Shown here piece by piece: positions 1 through 7,411 of a DNA stretch of 24,225 bases. A model generated the notes under the pieces. That model saw only the letters and a list, made by a program, of their open reading frames with translations. It searched no databases and was not told the DNA's origin. Made by a program: the position numbers and the translations under genes. Position 1 is the first letter of the stretch, and the number at the start of each line of letters is the position of its first letter. The stretch covers positions 1-24,225 of the forward strand of contig DFBV01000199.1 in NCBI GenBank assembly GCA_002366755.1, in the 5' to 3' direction. Origin of the DNA: Anaerolineales bacterium UBA3071 (GTDB lineage: Bacteria; Chloroflexota; Anaerolineae; UBA3071).

Positions 1-1
1 C

Positions 2-1549
2 GCCCAGTTGGGCGGTGGCATCTATACCAAAGCCGCCGACATCGGAGCCGACCTGGTGGGCAAGGTCGAGGCTGGTATCCCCGAGGACGATCCCCGCAAC
101 CCAGCCGTCATCGCTGACCTGGTGGGAGACAATGTCGGCGATTGCGCCGGCCGGGGCGCCGACCTCTTCGAGTCGGGCGCAGATAATGTGATCACTACCA
201 TGATCATCGCCGCTTCCCCCCTCTTCTTCAGCAAGTACGGCTGGGCTGGGGTCATGTTTCCCCTCATCGCGCGCGCAATCGGGGTGCTGGCCACCCTGGT
301 TGGTGTGTTTCTGGTGCGTGGGCGAGATGAGGGAAACCCAACGAGGGCGGTCAACATTGGTTTGTTGGCCACTGCTCTCACCTGCCTGGTTTTCTTCTAC
401 GGGGTTGCGCGCTGGATTATGCACGACATGAGCCTCTTCTACGCTCAAGTCCTGGGGATGGTGGGAACCCTTGCGATCGTGGCCGTTGTCCAGTACTACA
501 CTGGTGCTCATGGGAGACCCGTGCATGAGACCGCTCGTTATGCTCAGAGTGGCCCGGCGCTGGGCATCCTGACGGGATTCTCCTACGGTATGGAGAGCAC
601 AGTGTGGGCTGAGTATATTCTAGGGGCCATCGTACTCCTCTCCTGGCTCATAGGTGGTGGGGGATTGGAAGGAATCTACTGCATCGCCGCCGCCACTATG
701 GGCATCAAGGAGATGAAGGGGATCATCATGGCCGGCGATGCCTTCGGTCCCATCGTCGACAACTCGGCCGGCATCAGCCAGATGGCTGGTTTGAGCGGGG
801 AGACTCGAAAGGCCGGCGACGCTCTGGACGCTGTGGGCAACGTGACCAAGGCCCTGGCCAAGGGGTACGCGATGAGCTGTGCGACGATGGGCAGTCTGGT
901 GATCCTGTTCGCCTACCTATTTGAGATCGCTCGCCTACAAGGCATCCAGTTGACTAACCTCAACGATTTCTGGGTTAACTTGACCAATCCATTGAACATT
1001 TGTGGCTTGTTCTTTGGCATCGCCACTCCCTACCTGTTCTCGGCGCTGACCTTGCGGGCTGTCAACGACGGTGCCTTCAAGATGGTCGAGGAGGTGCGCC
1101 GCCAGTTCCGCGAGATTCGGGGGTTGATGGAAGGGAAAGCCACTCCGAACTACTCTCGCTGTGTGGACCTAGCGACGGCCAATGCTCTGCGGAAGATGTT
1201 GCTGCCTACCGTTATCTCGATGGTTATCCCCATCATAGTCGGTTTCACCCTGGGGGTCTGGGCCTTGGCGGCTTATCTGATTGGCCTTAAGGCCTCGTCT
1301 GCGGCGTTGTCAAAGGCCCTGTTCAATGCTGGTGGGACCTTAGATAACGCCAAGAAGTTGATCGAGGGGGGGCTCTACGGTGGCAGAGGCAGCGATGCTC
1401 ACGCCGCTGCTGTGATCGGTGACACCTTTGGCGACCCTCTCAAGGACACTGCCGGGCCATCTTTGCACATCCTGGTCAAGTTGCAGAACATCATGTCCAT
1501 TACCTTGTTGCCACTGTTCATCCAATACGGTCTAGACCTGTTCCAGTAG
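2..1549 (+). CDS. hppA: membrane-bound proton-translocating pyrophosphatase, 5' end cut off by the window
   Basis: Hydrolyses pyrophosphate and pumps ions across the cytoplasmic membrane. The frame is open from the first bases; about 515 residues are present, and family members are usually about 670-770, so roughly 200 N-terminal residues are missing. Three catalytic signatures are visible: DIGADLVGKVE near the start followed by DNVGDCAGRGADLFES, then DNSAGISQMAGL near position 760, and GDTFGDPLKDTAGPS near 1420. Multiple hydrophobic helices lie between them. The stretch GNVTKALAKGYA has Lys where K+-dependent enzymes have Ala (position 12.46 in family numbering), which marks the K+-independent group; known members of that group pump H+. 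The following residue 12.49 is Ala rather than the usual Thr, so the call is not perfectly clean. The next gene starts 12 bases downstream, so it is probably cotranscribed with the signalling genes. Confidence 0.95.
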   Translation, partial: AQLGGGIYTKAADIGADLVGKVEAGIPEDDPRNPAVIADLVGDNVGDCAGRGADLFESGADNVITTMIIAASPLFFSKYGWAGVMFPLIARAIGVLATLVGVFLVRGRDEGNPTRAVNIGLLATALTCLVFFYGVARWIMHDMSLFYAQVLGMVGTLAIVAVVQYYTGAHGRPVHETARYAQSGPALGILTGFSYGMESTVWAEYILGAIVLLSWLIGGGGLEGIYCIAAATMGIKEMKGIIMAGDAFGPIVDNSAGISQMAGLSGETRKAGDALDAVGNVTKALAKGYAMSCATMGSLVILFAYLFEIARLQGIQLTNLNDFWVNLTNPLNICGLFFGIATPYLFSALTLRAVNDGAFKMVEEVRRQFREIRGLMEGKATPNYSRCVDLATANALRKMLLPTVISMVIPIIVGFTLGVWALAAYLIGLKASSAALSKALFNAGGTLDNAKKLIEGGLYGGRGSDAHAAAVIGDTFGDPLKDTAGPSLHILVKLQNIMSITLLPLFIQYGLDLFQ

Positions 1550-1561
1550 GCAGGGAGTGAG

Positions 1562-3373
1562 ATGCTCGAATTCGACCAAGAACTGCTGGAAATCTACGGC
1601 GAGTTGGACCGCGACCGCCTGATGGCCCTGGTTGTGCGCTACGCTCGCGACAAGCTCGATGCTGGCGGTTCGTCCATATTCCTGCGCGACGACATCACCG
1701 GTCGCTACGTCTTGCGCGGCACCACGGGCCTTGTGGAGAGCATGAAAATGCCCGCGGAGCGGATAGAGTACGCGCCGGGAGAGGGACTGACCGGCTGGAT
1801 CGTCAAGCATGGCCACCCCTTGCGTATCGCCAACGTCAGGGACAACGAGGAGCTACGAGGCATCGCCAAGGATTTGGTCTGGAGCAAGAAATACTCCGAG
1901 ATCCGCGCTGAGGTCGGCCTGGCCTATCTGGCCGTGCCTATAATGGCCAAGGAAGGGGCTGTCGTTCTCGGTGTGCTCCGCGTCTCTGGGGGGCGGGAGG
2001 GGCAGCAATTCGACGAACACGATGAGCGGCTATTGAGCCACATGGCGGGCATGGTACGCATCGCCATTGAGAACTCTCAGCGCTACGAGCGGGAGAAGCG
2101 TCGAGCCCGTTACTTCCGATTGTTGTTGGACATCGGCGCGGAACTGGACCCGCGGCGTCCTGTTGGCGAAATGCTGCAAGCCGTGGTGACACGGGTCAGG
2201 AAGGGCTTTCGCACGGAGGCGTGCCAGATCTATCTGCGAGATGAGGTGAACAGCAGCCGCGTGGTATTACGAGCGGCCAGTGGCCTGCCCGAGGGGCTGG
2301 TCGGTACGCTGGCACACAAAGTGGGTGAAGGTCTGACGGGTCACATCATCCGTACCGAAGCCCCCCTTCAGTTGCGCGAGGCCGCTGTCCTGGCGGGGTG
2401 GGACGATCCATGCATCACAGAGGTTGGCTTGCATCTCCCCTCGGGAGCCTATCGCTCGTTTCTCGGTATCCCCCTGCGATTGGGCAACGAGGTCCACGGT
2501 ACCCTTGAAGTCATCAACAAGATCCCGAGTGCTCCCGGCCACCGCGATTGGTTCACCCACAATGACGAGGAATACCTGCGCTTGCTTTCGACAGCGATCT
2601 GTGCTGTGCTGGAGGGCGCTCGTTATCTGAAGACCCTGGGCGACGTAGGGGTGACTGCCATGCGGATGCAACGCGTGGCCTCCTTTGGCACCGTGGCCCA
2701 ACGCATGCGCCACGAGGCGGCCAATCCGCTAGCTGTGGCCCGCCTGGCTGTAAGCAACCTGCGCGGCGAGCTGCAGAGACCGGATCTGGACGAGGATGCG
2801 GCCAGCCTGGCTTCCCGCCTCACCAGGCGTCTGGACCTCGTCGAAACCAATCTGGACGAGGTGAGCAGCAAGTTCTTGGGCCTGCTCAAGTTCTCACAGC
2901 GCATTGGCTTCGTCAGGACGATGACGCGGTGGAATGACGTGGTGCGCGAGGCACTCATCTGGCTGACGGCAGAGCGGCGCCGCCGCGGTGTGGAAGTTCA
3001 CACCACCTGTGGGGATTTACCCCTGCTGTTCATCGAGCCCAACGAACTGTTTGGCGTCTTGGTAACCCTGTTTCGTTTGACGATGGAAGCATTTGGAGAG
3101 CAGGGAGGAAGCTTTGGGGTGCGCACAGCGGTGAGCGAAAATGGCCGATATGTGCGTTCGGAGGTCTATGCTGCGGAAGCGGGGATGGCTGAGAAGGTGT
3201 CATCCATCATCGGGTCCACGGCTGGCACTGCTGAAGAAGTGTCGCCGCTGCATTTCGAGTGGGCCCTGGCACGGGAGACGGTGGAGACTCAATATGGGGG
3301 CTCCCTCACCTGGAGCGTATCTGGCAAGACCGTGTGCTTCGTGCTCGATCTGCCGCTGGGTAGGGAGCCATGA
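1562..3373 (+). CDS. double-GAF sensor protein with a histidine-kinase-like, apparently degenerate C-terminal core
   Basis: A 603-residue soluble protein with no membrane segment or signal peptide. Two GAF domains are visible at about residues 10-180 and 190-355 (repeated pattern of GEGLTGWI / GEGLTGHI followed by FLGIPL-type strands). The C-terminal part begins with a HisKA-like helix, RHEAANPLAVARLAV, with His384 in the position of the phospho-acceptor of HE-x-x-NPL boxes. The expected ATP-binding motifs are not convincing: the N-box region (LVTLFRLTMEAFGEQGG) lacks the Asn, and no DxGxG or GxGLGL is seen. It may therefore be a pseudokinase that partners with the next gene. A modest Shine-Dalgarno (GGGAG) precedes the ATG 12 bases after hppA, and its last codons overlap the next gene by an ATGA. 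Ligand unknown; GAF domains commonly bind small molecules or tetrapyrroles. Confidence 0.8.
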   Translation: MLEFDQELLEIYGELDRDRLMALVVRYARDKLDAGGSSIFLRDDITGRYVLRGTTGLVESMKMPAERIEYAPGEGLTGWIVKHGHPLRIANVRDNEELRGIAKDLVWSKKYSEIRAEVGLAYLAVPIMAKEGAVVLGVLRVSGGREGQQFDEHDERLLSHMAGMVRIAIENSQRYEREKRRARYFRLLLDIGAELDPRRPVGEMLQAVVTRVRKGFRTEACQIYLRDEVNSSRVVLRAASGLPEGLVGTLAHKVGEGLTGHIIRTEAPLQLREAAVLAGWDDPCITEVGLHLPSGAYRSFLGIPLRLGNEVHGTLEVINKIPSAPGHRDWFTHNDEEYLRLLSTAICAVLEGARYLKTLGDVGVTAMRMQRVASFGTVAQRMRHEAANPLAVARLAVSNLRGELQRPDLDEDAASLASRLTRRLDLVETNLDEVSSKFLGLLKFSQRIGFVRTMTRWNDVVREALIWLTAERRRRGVEVHTTCGDLPLLFIEPNELFGVLVTLFRLTMEAFGEQGGSFGVRTAVSENGRYVRSEVYAAEAGMAEKVSSIIGSTAGTAEEVSPLHFEWALARETVETQYGGSLTWSVSGKTVCFVLDLPLGREP

Positions 3374-4482
3374 GCGCGGAGCGGAGAACGATCCTGGTCG
3401 TGGACGATGAACCCCTTTTCCGCGAGGAGGCGGTTGCCTTTCTCAGAGGTTTCGCCTCCGCGGTTCGAGGCTGGACGGTCGAGGCAGCCTCGGGTGGGAC
3501 CGAGGCGCTAGCCAGATTGGAAGAACGCCGCTACGATGTAGTGCTGCTGGACATCAACATGCCAGATATGGATGGCATGGAATTGCTGCGTCTCCTGGAC
3601 CAGAAGCATCTGCTGGATAGCATCTACGTCATCATGCTCAGCGCCTACGGTGTGTATGAGAACGTGGTCGAGGCAATGCGGGGTGGGGCGAAGGATTTTG
3701 TGAACAAATCCGAACCGTTGGATCAGTGGATCGTCCGTATTGAGCGGGGCTTTGAGTGGCAGGAACTGCGACGACGCAAGCGGCAGGCCGAGGAGGAATT
3801 GCGCCTCCTGGCCCGCGAGGTGGGCCACGACATGGGCGGCACAACGTACTTCGTGCTTACCCAACGGGTGCAGGCTCTGGCCGAGCTGGTGAAAGAAAGC
3901 GAGGAAGGGCAACGCTCCATCGAGGTCATCCGTCAGATACTGGCCCGCATCAAGAGGCTGGCTGACGATCTGGGCCACGTGGCCGTGGCGTTGGATAGCA
4001 GCGAGCTTTGGCGTTGGGAGGCAATTGACCTCCATCGCCTGTTGGGAAGATTGGCGCAGGAGTTCAGTTATGGACATCCGGCGGTGACGATTGTGCGGCA
4101 GTGTGATGAGACCATTCCTCCGGTGCGAGGCAGCCGGGCGCAATTGGAGCGAGCCTTCCACAACTTGCTGGTTAACGCGGGGCGGGCCATGGCAGACGGG
4201 GGAACGCTCACTTTGCGCATGCGACGGGAAGGGGACGATTGGATCGTTGTTGACGTCGAGGACACCGGGGTCGGCATCCCGCCACGGGCGATGGGAAAGA
4301 TCTTTAGCATAGGTTTCTCAGACTGGCCTGACGGGCAGAAAGGGAGTGGGCTGGGACTTTACGTGGCACGCAAGAACATCGAAAACCATGGTGGTCGTGT
4401 TGAAGTGAGGAGTAGTGTAGGCGAAGGGACGACGGTCACCGTGAGGCTGCCGGTTTCGGAGCTGCCTCAGGATTCAGAATGA
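3370..4482 (+). CDS. hybrid protein: N-terminal receiver domain fused to a histidine kinase
   Basis: A 370-residue cytosolic two-component protein. Residues 7-120 form a receiver domain with the acidic pair Asp12/Asp13, phospho-acceptor Asp61 (LLDINMPD) and Lys113 (VNKSEP). A charged coiled coil (about 130-150) leads to a HisKA-like helix with His153 in REVGHDMGG. A HATPase domain follows with an N-box (HNLLVNAGRAM), a G1 box (DTGVGIP) and a G2 box (GSGLGLYVARKNIENHGG), so the ATP site looks intact. The domain order is the reverse of common hybrid kinases: an upstream kinase may phosphorylate the receiver to gate this kinase. The ATG overlaps the TGA of the preceding GAF gene (ATGA), implying translational coupling and a common signalling unit. 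Confidence 0.88.
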   Translation: MSAERRTILVVDDEPLFREEAVAFLRGFASAVRGWTVEAASGGTEALARLEERRYDVVLLDINMPDMDGMELLRLLDQKHLLDSIYVIMLSAYGVYENVVEAMRGGAKDFVNKSEPLDQWIVRIERGFEWQELRRRKRQAEEELRLLAREVGHDMGGTTYFVLTQRVQALAELVKESEEGQRSIEVIRQILARIKRLADDLGHVAVALDSSELWRWEAIDLHRLLGRLAQEFSYGHPAVTIVRQCDETIPPVRGSRAQLERAFHNLLVNAGRAMADGGTLTLRMRREGDDWIVVDVEDTGVGIPPRAMGKIFSIGFSDWPDGQKGSGLGLYVARKNIENHGGRVEVRSSVGEGTTVTVRLPVSELPQDSE

Positions 4483-4490
4483 ACCCATAA

Positions 4491-4511
4491 GGAGAAATGA
4501 AGGAGAAATGA
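4491..4511 (+). promoter_or_regulatory. tandemly duplicated ribosome binding site with a 4-codon minicistron
   Basis: The sequence AGGAGAAATGA is repeated almost in tandem. The first GGAG precedes an ATG at 4497 that reads only MKEK then TGA at 4509-4511; the second copy precedes the response regulator ATG at 4508, which overlaps that stop as ATGA. A ribosome could initiate at either ATG. Whether this is regulatory or only a small duplication cannot be told from sequence. Confidence 0.4.
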
Positions 4512-5152
4512 CAATGCCGAGAACAATATTCGTGATGGATGATGATCCCCTTGCGCTCGAGAGCTTGAAGGGCTATCTGGAAGGGGCAGGGTATGTCGTG
4601 GTCGCGGCCGGCAGTGCCCGGGAGGCGCTTGATCAGGCGCGGAAGGTGGATGGCGATGTGGCCCTGTTGGACATGAAGATGCCGGACCTGGATGGCTTTC
4701 AGGTGGCGGCGATGCTGCGCCAGTTGCAGCCTTCCATACGGGTGATCATGTTCACAGGCTATGCCTCGCTGGAAAGTGAGGCTCGCGCTGCGCAGTTAGG
4801 ATTCTACGAGTTCTTGCCCAAGTCGAACTGGTACGATCTTCTGCTGCCTACCATCGAGCGCGTCCTGGGCGAGCCTGAGCACCCATTGCCCAAGCAACGC
4901 CCGGCAGGCTTGGAGCAGACGGCTGCTCAGTACGTTAGGGAGGGCAAGTGGGAGTTGGCTGCGCTGGCATTGGAGCAGGCGGCCCGTATCGCCGAGTTCA
5001 CCCACGACTGGGGGCAGGCCACCGCGCTGTACAGCCAGGCCTTCGAGCACATGCACCGCGCTCAAGGCCTTTCAGCAGAAGCGTGTCGCATTCGCGAACT
5101 GGCTGAATGTGCGCAACGGATAGCGGCTGAGGCGGCCGGTACGTCAGCGTAG
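4508..5152 (+). CDS. response regulator with C-terminal helical domain
   Basis: A 214-residue protein. Residues 5-122 are a CheY-like receiver: acidic cluster Asp11-Asp13, phospho-acceptor Asp55 (LLDMKMPDLDG), Thr in the FTGYAS segment and Lys in LPKSNW. The C-terminal ~85 residues are helical and Ala/Gln/Glu-rich (REGKWELAALALEQAARIAE, then WGQATALYSQAFEHM), reminiscent of a pair of TPR-like helices; no helix-turn-helix or DNA-binding motif is evident, so it more likely works through protein contacts than as a transcription factor. It is 25 bases after the receiver-kinase gene and would be its natural partner. An alternative start at the next Met (4514) would remove two residues. Confidence 0.85.
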   Translation: MTMPRTIFVMDDDPLALESLKGYLEGAGYVVVAAGSAREALDQARKVDGDVALLDMKMPDLDGFQVAAMLRQLQPSIRVIMFTGYASLESEARAAQLGFYEFLPKSNWYDLLLPTIERVLGEPEHPLPKQRPAGLEQTAAQYVREGKWELAALALEQAARIAEFTHDWGQATALYSQAFEHMHRAQGLSAEACRIRELAECAQRIAAEAAGTSA

Positions 5153-5195
5153 GGGATGACTTCTATGCCCGCCTGCTGCGCACCCGATCGTCTCT

Positions 5196-5237
5196 CCCCC
5201 CCTCTGTCCCCCCCACTGGGGGGGATGAAAGGGGGGG
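5196..5237. repeat. GC hairpin element, family P, intergenic copy
   Basis: A 42-base nested palindrome: two 7-base C runs, separated by TCTGT, then ACT, then two 7-base G runs separated by ATGAAA. The C runs pair with the G runs. The same 42 bases occur without a mismatch at 5349-5390, inside the following gene, 153 bases away. Confidence 0.85.
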
Positions 5238-5273
5238 TCTGTCCCACCAGGTATACGATGTGGAGGTAAAACG

Positions 5274-5783
5274 GTGACTAACGGCAAACTCCAGGCCGGT
5301 GGTCTGATCCAGCATGACCATCTGGCAATGATAGGGATAATGGACATCCCCCCCCTCTGTCCCCCCCACTGGGGGGGATGAAAGGGGGGGGGTGTGGGCA
5401 GCAGGTTCCTCTCTGCCTTGAGCGACCAGGGGATCAACGTCGAACTCATTGTGCATGTGATTGATCTGGGTGAAATGGATCACATAGTCCTGTGTGTGGA
5501 TCGGGATGACATAAATCAGGCATTGACGATTGCCGAGCGCGTACGGGAGGAGGTGGGAGGAAAAGCCGTTACCAGTGATCCTGGAGTGGCGTTGGTGAGC
5601 CTCTTTGGTCTTGATTTCCGCGAACAGCGCGGCGTCGCCAGCCAGATGTTCAAGGCGCTTGGCGACTGCAACATCAACATCCGCACCATCAGCACTTCCC
5701 TCTCGACTATCTCGTGTCTGATTGAGGCCCAGCGTCTCGACGGAGCCGTCCGTGCGCTGCGCGAGGCATTCACATTGCCCTGA
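5274..5783 (+). pseudogene. ACT-domain pair protein, copy 1, interrupted by a hairpin element with an in-frame TGA
   Basis: Starts at GTG 5274 behind TGGAGG and matches the intact paralogue at 15464-15943 (MTNGKLQAGGLIQ..., residues 1-25). After the codon for Ile in MDI, 15 bases of the paralogue (five codons) are replaced by 45 bases of a GC hairpin element; the frame is the same on both sides, but the element reads PPLCPPHWGG and then TGA at 5379-5381. Downstream the frame is open from GTG 5394 to 5783 (129 residues), about 78 percent identical to the paralogue by hand alignment with mostly conservative changes. The protein resembles the C-terminal regulatory ACT pair of aspartokinase (GVASQMFKALGDCNINIRTISTS). 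It is either a pseudogene, or a shortened protein made by reinitiation at GTG 5394 that lacks the first strand of ACT1. Confidence 0.75.
5349..5392. repeat. GC hairpin element, family P, inserted in ACT copy 1
   Basis: Identical over 42 bases to the copy at 5196-5237, with two extra Gs at the end. It replaces five codons of the gene and introduces TGA at 5379. The exact identity of the two copies indicates recent duplication or gene conversion. Confidence 0.85.
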
Positions 5784-5794
5784 CGGGAAGTTCT

Positions 5795-5806
5795 ATGAGC
5801 ATACAA
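5795..5806 (+). other. possible remnant of an atpD 5' end behind ACT copy 1
   Basis: After the stop of ACT copy 1 the sequence TGACGGGAAGTTCTATGAGC and the next bases ATACAA match the stop, ribosome binding site and first codons of atpD behind ACT copy 2 (TGACGGGAGCTCTATGAGC then ATGCAA). The match ends there. An open frame continues from ATG 5795 to TAG 5966-5968 (57 codons), but it runs through the V-ATPase promoter and shows no family resemblance. Confidence 0.5.
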
Positions 5807-5878
5807 CATCGCCGAGGTCCTACTTCACAGCAGCGTGGTCGAAGGAACACCTTTGACGCAATCGCCAAGACCGTCATT

Positions 5879-5907
5879 TTGACAACACCCGACCTGAGTG
5901 CTATAAT
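5879..5907 (+). promoter_or_regulatory. sigma-70-type promoter of the A/V-ATPase operon
   Basis: TTGACA at 5879-5884 and TATAAT at 5902-5907 with a 17-base spacer, and TG one base before the -10 (TGC-TATAAT, extended -10). Both hexamers match the consensus exactly. Expected transcription start is near 5914, about 58 bases before the first V-ATPase gene. Confidence 0.85.
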
Positions 5908-5912
5908 CTTCT

Positions 5913-5949
5913 CGCCGCCGAGTAACGTCAGCCCGACGTTGCAGCGGCG
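5913..5949 (+). promoter_or_regulatory. stable hairpin at the very 5' end of the V-ATPase mRNA
   Basis: Two nested stems: CGCCGC (5913-5918) pairs with GCGGCG (5944-5949), and AACGTC (5924-5929) pairs with GACGTT (5935-5940) around a 5-base loop AGCCC. It begins at about the expected transcription start, so it would cap the transcript. It could protect the mRNA 5' end or affect translation; no T-run follows, so it is not a classic terminator. Confidence 0.6.
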
Positions 5950-5971
5950 TTGTTCATATCGGGGGTAGAGA

Positions 5972-6289
5972 TTGAGCCAGGAAACCATTACCCGCATACT
6001 GGCCATCGAACAAGAGGCCACGAAAATCCACGACGACGCCCAAGACCAGGCTGGGCACCTGATCGAGGAGGCCGAAAAAGAGGCCTCCGCCTTGCGTGAG
6101 CAGACCTTGGCCCAGGCCCGCCAGGAAGCCGCGCAGGTTGTCACTGCGGGCCAGGAGGCAGCCGATGCCGAGCGATCACGCGCAGTCGCGCAGGCCGAAG
6201 CAGAGGCCCAACGCCTGGAGACGCTGGCGGCACGCCACTTGGACCAGGCCGTGAACTTTGTACTTGACCGGGTGGCCGGACGCGAGTAG
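5972..6289 (+). CDS. A/V-type ATPase subunit H (G), peripheral stalk coiled coil
   Basis: A 105-residue, highly charged Ala/Glu/Gln-rich protein that is one continuous predicted helix from about residue 5 to 90 (heptad-like AEKEASALREQTLAQARQEA), as in the stalk subunit that pairs with subunit E and ties the catalytic head to subunit I. The start is TTG at 5972, preceded by GGGGGTAGAG; there is no nearby ATG in frame that would keep the full helix. It is the first gene of the operon, directly behind the promoter and leader hairpin, and subunit C follows after 4 bases. The family is recognised by composition and context rather than by specific residues. Confidence 0.8.
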   Translation: MSQETITRILAIEQEATKIHDDAQDQAGHLIEEAEKEASALREQTLAQARQEAAQVVTAGQEAADAERSRAVAQAEAEAQRLETLAARHLDQAVNFVLDRVAGRE

Positions 6290-6293
6290 TGTC

Positions 6294-7409
6294 ATGTCTA
6301 TGCGAGACGTCAGTGCCTACTCCCTGGTCCACGCCACGGTGCGCGCCCTCTACTCGACCATGCTGGCGCCAGAGACTTGGAACACGCTCGTCCAGGCGCA
6401 GGACTTTGACGCCCTTTTGAACGTCCTGTCGAAGACGGTGTACAGCCCTTATCTGCAGATCGAGCGCCAGGAATTGACTCCCCGCCGCGCCGTCTACCAG
6501 ATCAGGTGGCACCTGGCCGACGTCTGCGAGAAACTCATCCGCCTGACGCCGGAGCCGGGCCACCAACTGCTGCTCCAACTCTGGCGGACCTACGAGGTGG
6601 ACAACCTCAAAGCCACCCTGCGCGGGATCGAGACCGGCGCATCGTGGGATCAGGTACGCCACCTACTCTACCCGATGACCAGATACATCGCCCTTACAAC
6701 CGCCGATATAGAAAAGATGGTCCGGAGCGGCGACATGGAGCGGGCAATCGAACTCACACGCCACACTCCCTACTACGAGACTCTCGTCCACGCACTGGAG
6801 CGCTACCGGGCCGAGAGGAACCTGTTTCCCCTGGAGGTGGCGCTGGACATGAACTACCGCCGCGGGGTGTGGCAGAGCGTCAACCAACTCACGGACACAG
6901 ACCACGAACAGGCGTTGCGCGTCGTGGGCACCGTGCTCGACGTGAACAACCTGTTGTGGGCGATCCGCTACCGCGTCTATCATCATCTCTCGGAGCAAGA
7001 AGTCATCAATTACACGCTGCCCTTTGGCTACCAGGTACGCGACCGGGACATCCGCGCCATCGCCGCCGGCGCGGACATCGCCCAGGTGGTGAGAGGCGTC
7101 TACCCGGACGTCGAGGTCTCCCCCCTGATTTCGGGGGCGGAAGAGGGGGAGAGTGGGCTGGCCGCGCTCGAACTATCTCTCCAACGCCACGTCGTCAAAA
7201 TGTGCCACGCAGCCTTCATCGGCTATCCTTTCCACGTGGGCATCCCGGCGGCCTACCTGCTGCTGAACGAACACGAGATCAGGGACTTGACCGTGTTGAT
7301 CGAGGCCAAGTCCTCACACCTCCTGATGGAGATGTTTGCATCCATGCTTGAGATTCAGCCAGTTGGGGCCGGTCTCCCGACCACGCCCCCTCAGACGGAT
7401 CAGAGGTAA
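6294..7409 (+). CDS. A/V-type ATPase subunit C (AC39/d-like central stalk socket)
   Basis: A 371-residue soluble, helical protein that seats the central rotor shaft on the membrane ring. The N-terminal pattern YSLVHATVRALYSTMLAPETW and three repeated helical segments ending in YLLLNEHEIRDLTVLIEAK (the EI-x-DL-x-x-LIEAK C-terminal signature) are typical. It is somewhat longer than the roughly 320 residues of the Thermus homologue; part of the excess is a segment near residues 276-286 (SPLISGAEEGE) encoded by a GC hairpin element. Start chosen at ATG 6294, 4 bases after subunit H; ATG 6300 is an alternative. Subunit C lies here between H and I, unlike the Thermus order in which C follows E. Confidence 0.88.
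   Translation: MSMRDVSAYSLVHATVRALYSTMLAPETWNTLVQAQDFDALLNVLSKTVYSPYLQIERQELTPRRAVYQIRWHLADVCEKLIRLTPEPGHQLLLQLWRTYEVDNLKATLRGIETGASWDQVRHLLYPMTRYIALTTADIEKMVRSGDMERAIELTRHTPYYETLVHALERYRAERNLFPLEVALDMNYRRGVWQSVNQLTDTDHEQALRVVGTVLDVNNLLWAIRYRVYHHLSEQEVINYTLPFGYQVRDRDIRAIAAGADIAQVVRGVYPDVEVSPLISGAEEGESGLAALELSLQRHVVKMCHAAFIGYPFHVGIPAAYLLLNEHEIRDLTVLIEAKSSHLLMEMFASMLEIQPVGAGLPTTPPQTDQR
7119..7151. repeat. GC hairpin element, family P, in frame inside V-ATPase C
   Basis: C-run (CTCCCCCC) followed by GGGGGCGG and AGAGGGGGAG; the arms pair imperfectly. It is read in frame as SPLISGAEEGE with no stop. It is the most diverged copy in the window. Confidence 0.5.
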
Positions 7410-7411
7410 GC

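Noticed and set aside
5379..5381. In-frame TGA followed by structure, as if a selenocysteine codon
   Set aside because: The TGA lies inside the repeat itself, in residues with no counterpart in the intact paralogue, and the sequence after it is only the closing G-run, not a SECIS-like loop.
5196..5392. Two identical repeats with a spacer as a CRISPR array
   Set aside because: Only two copies, a 111-base spacer that is gene sequence, and no cas genes.
5795..5968. A 57-codon open frame starting at the atpD-like ATG behind ACT copy 1
   Set aside because: It runs through the exact-consensus V-ATPase promoter and leader hairpin, and beyond the first four codons shows no resemblance to AtpD or any family I recognise. 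Treated as a duplication scar.
6506..7351. A 281-codon plus-strand frame inside V-ATPase C
   Set aside because: Low-complexity Arg/Pro/Gly translation in another frame of a well-recognised gene.
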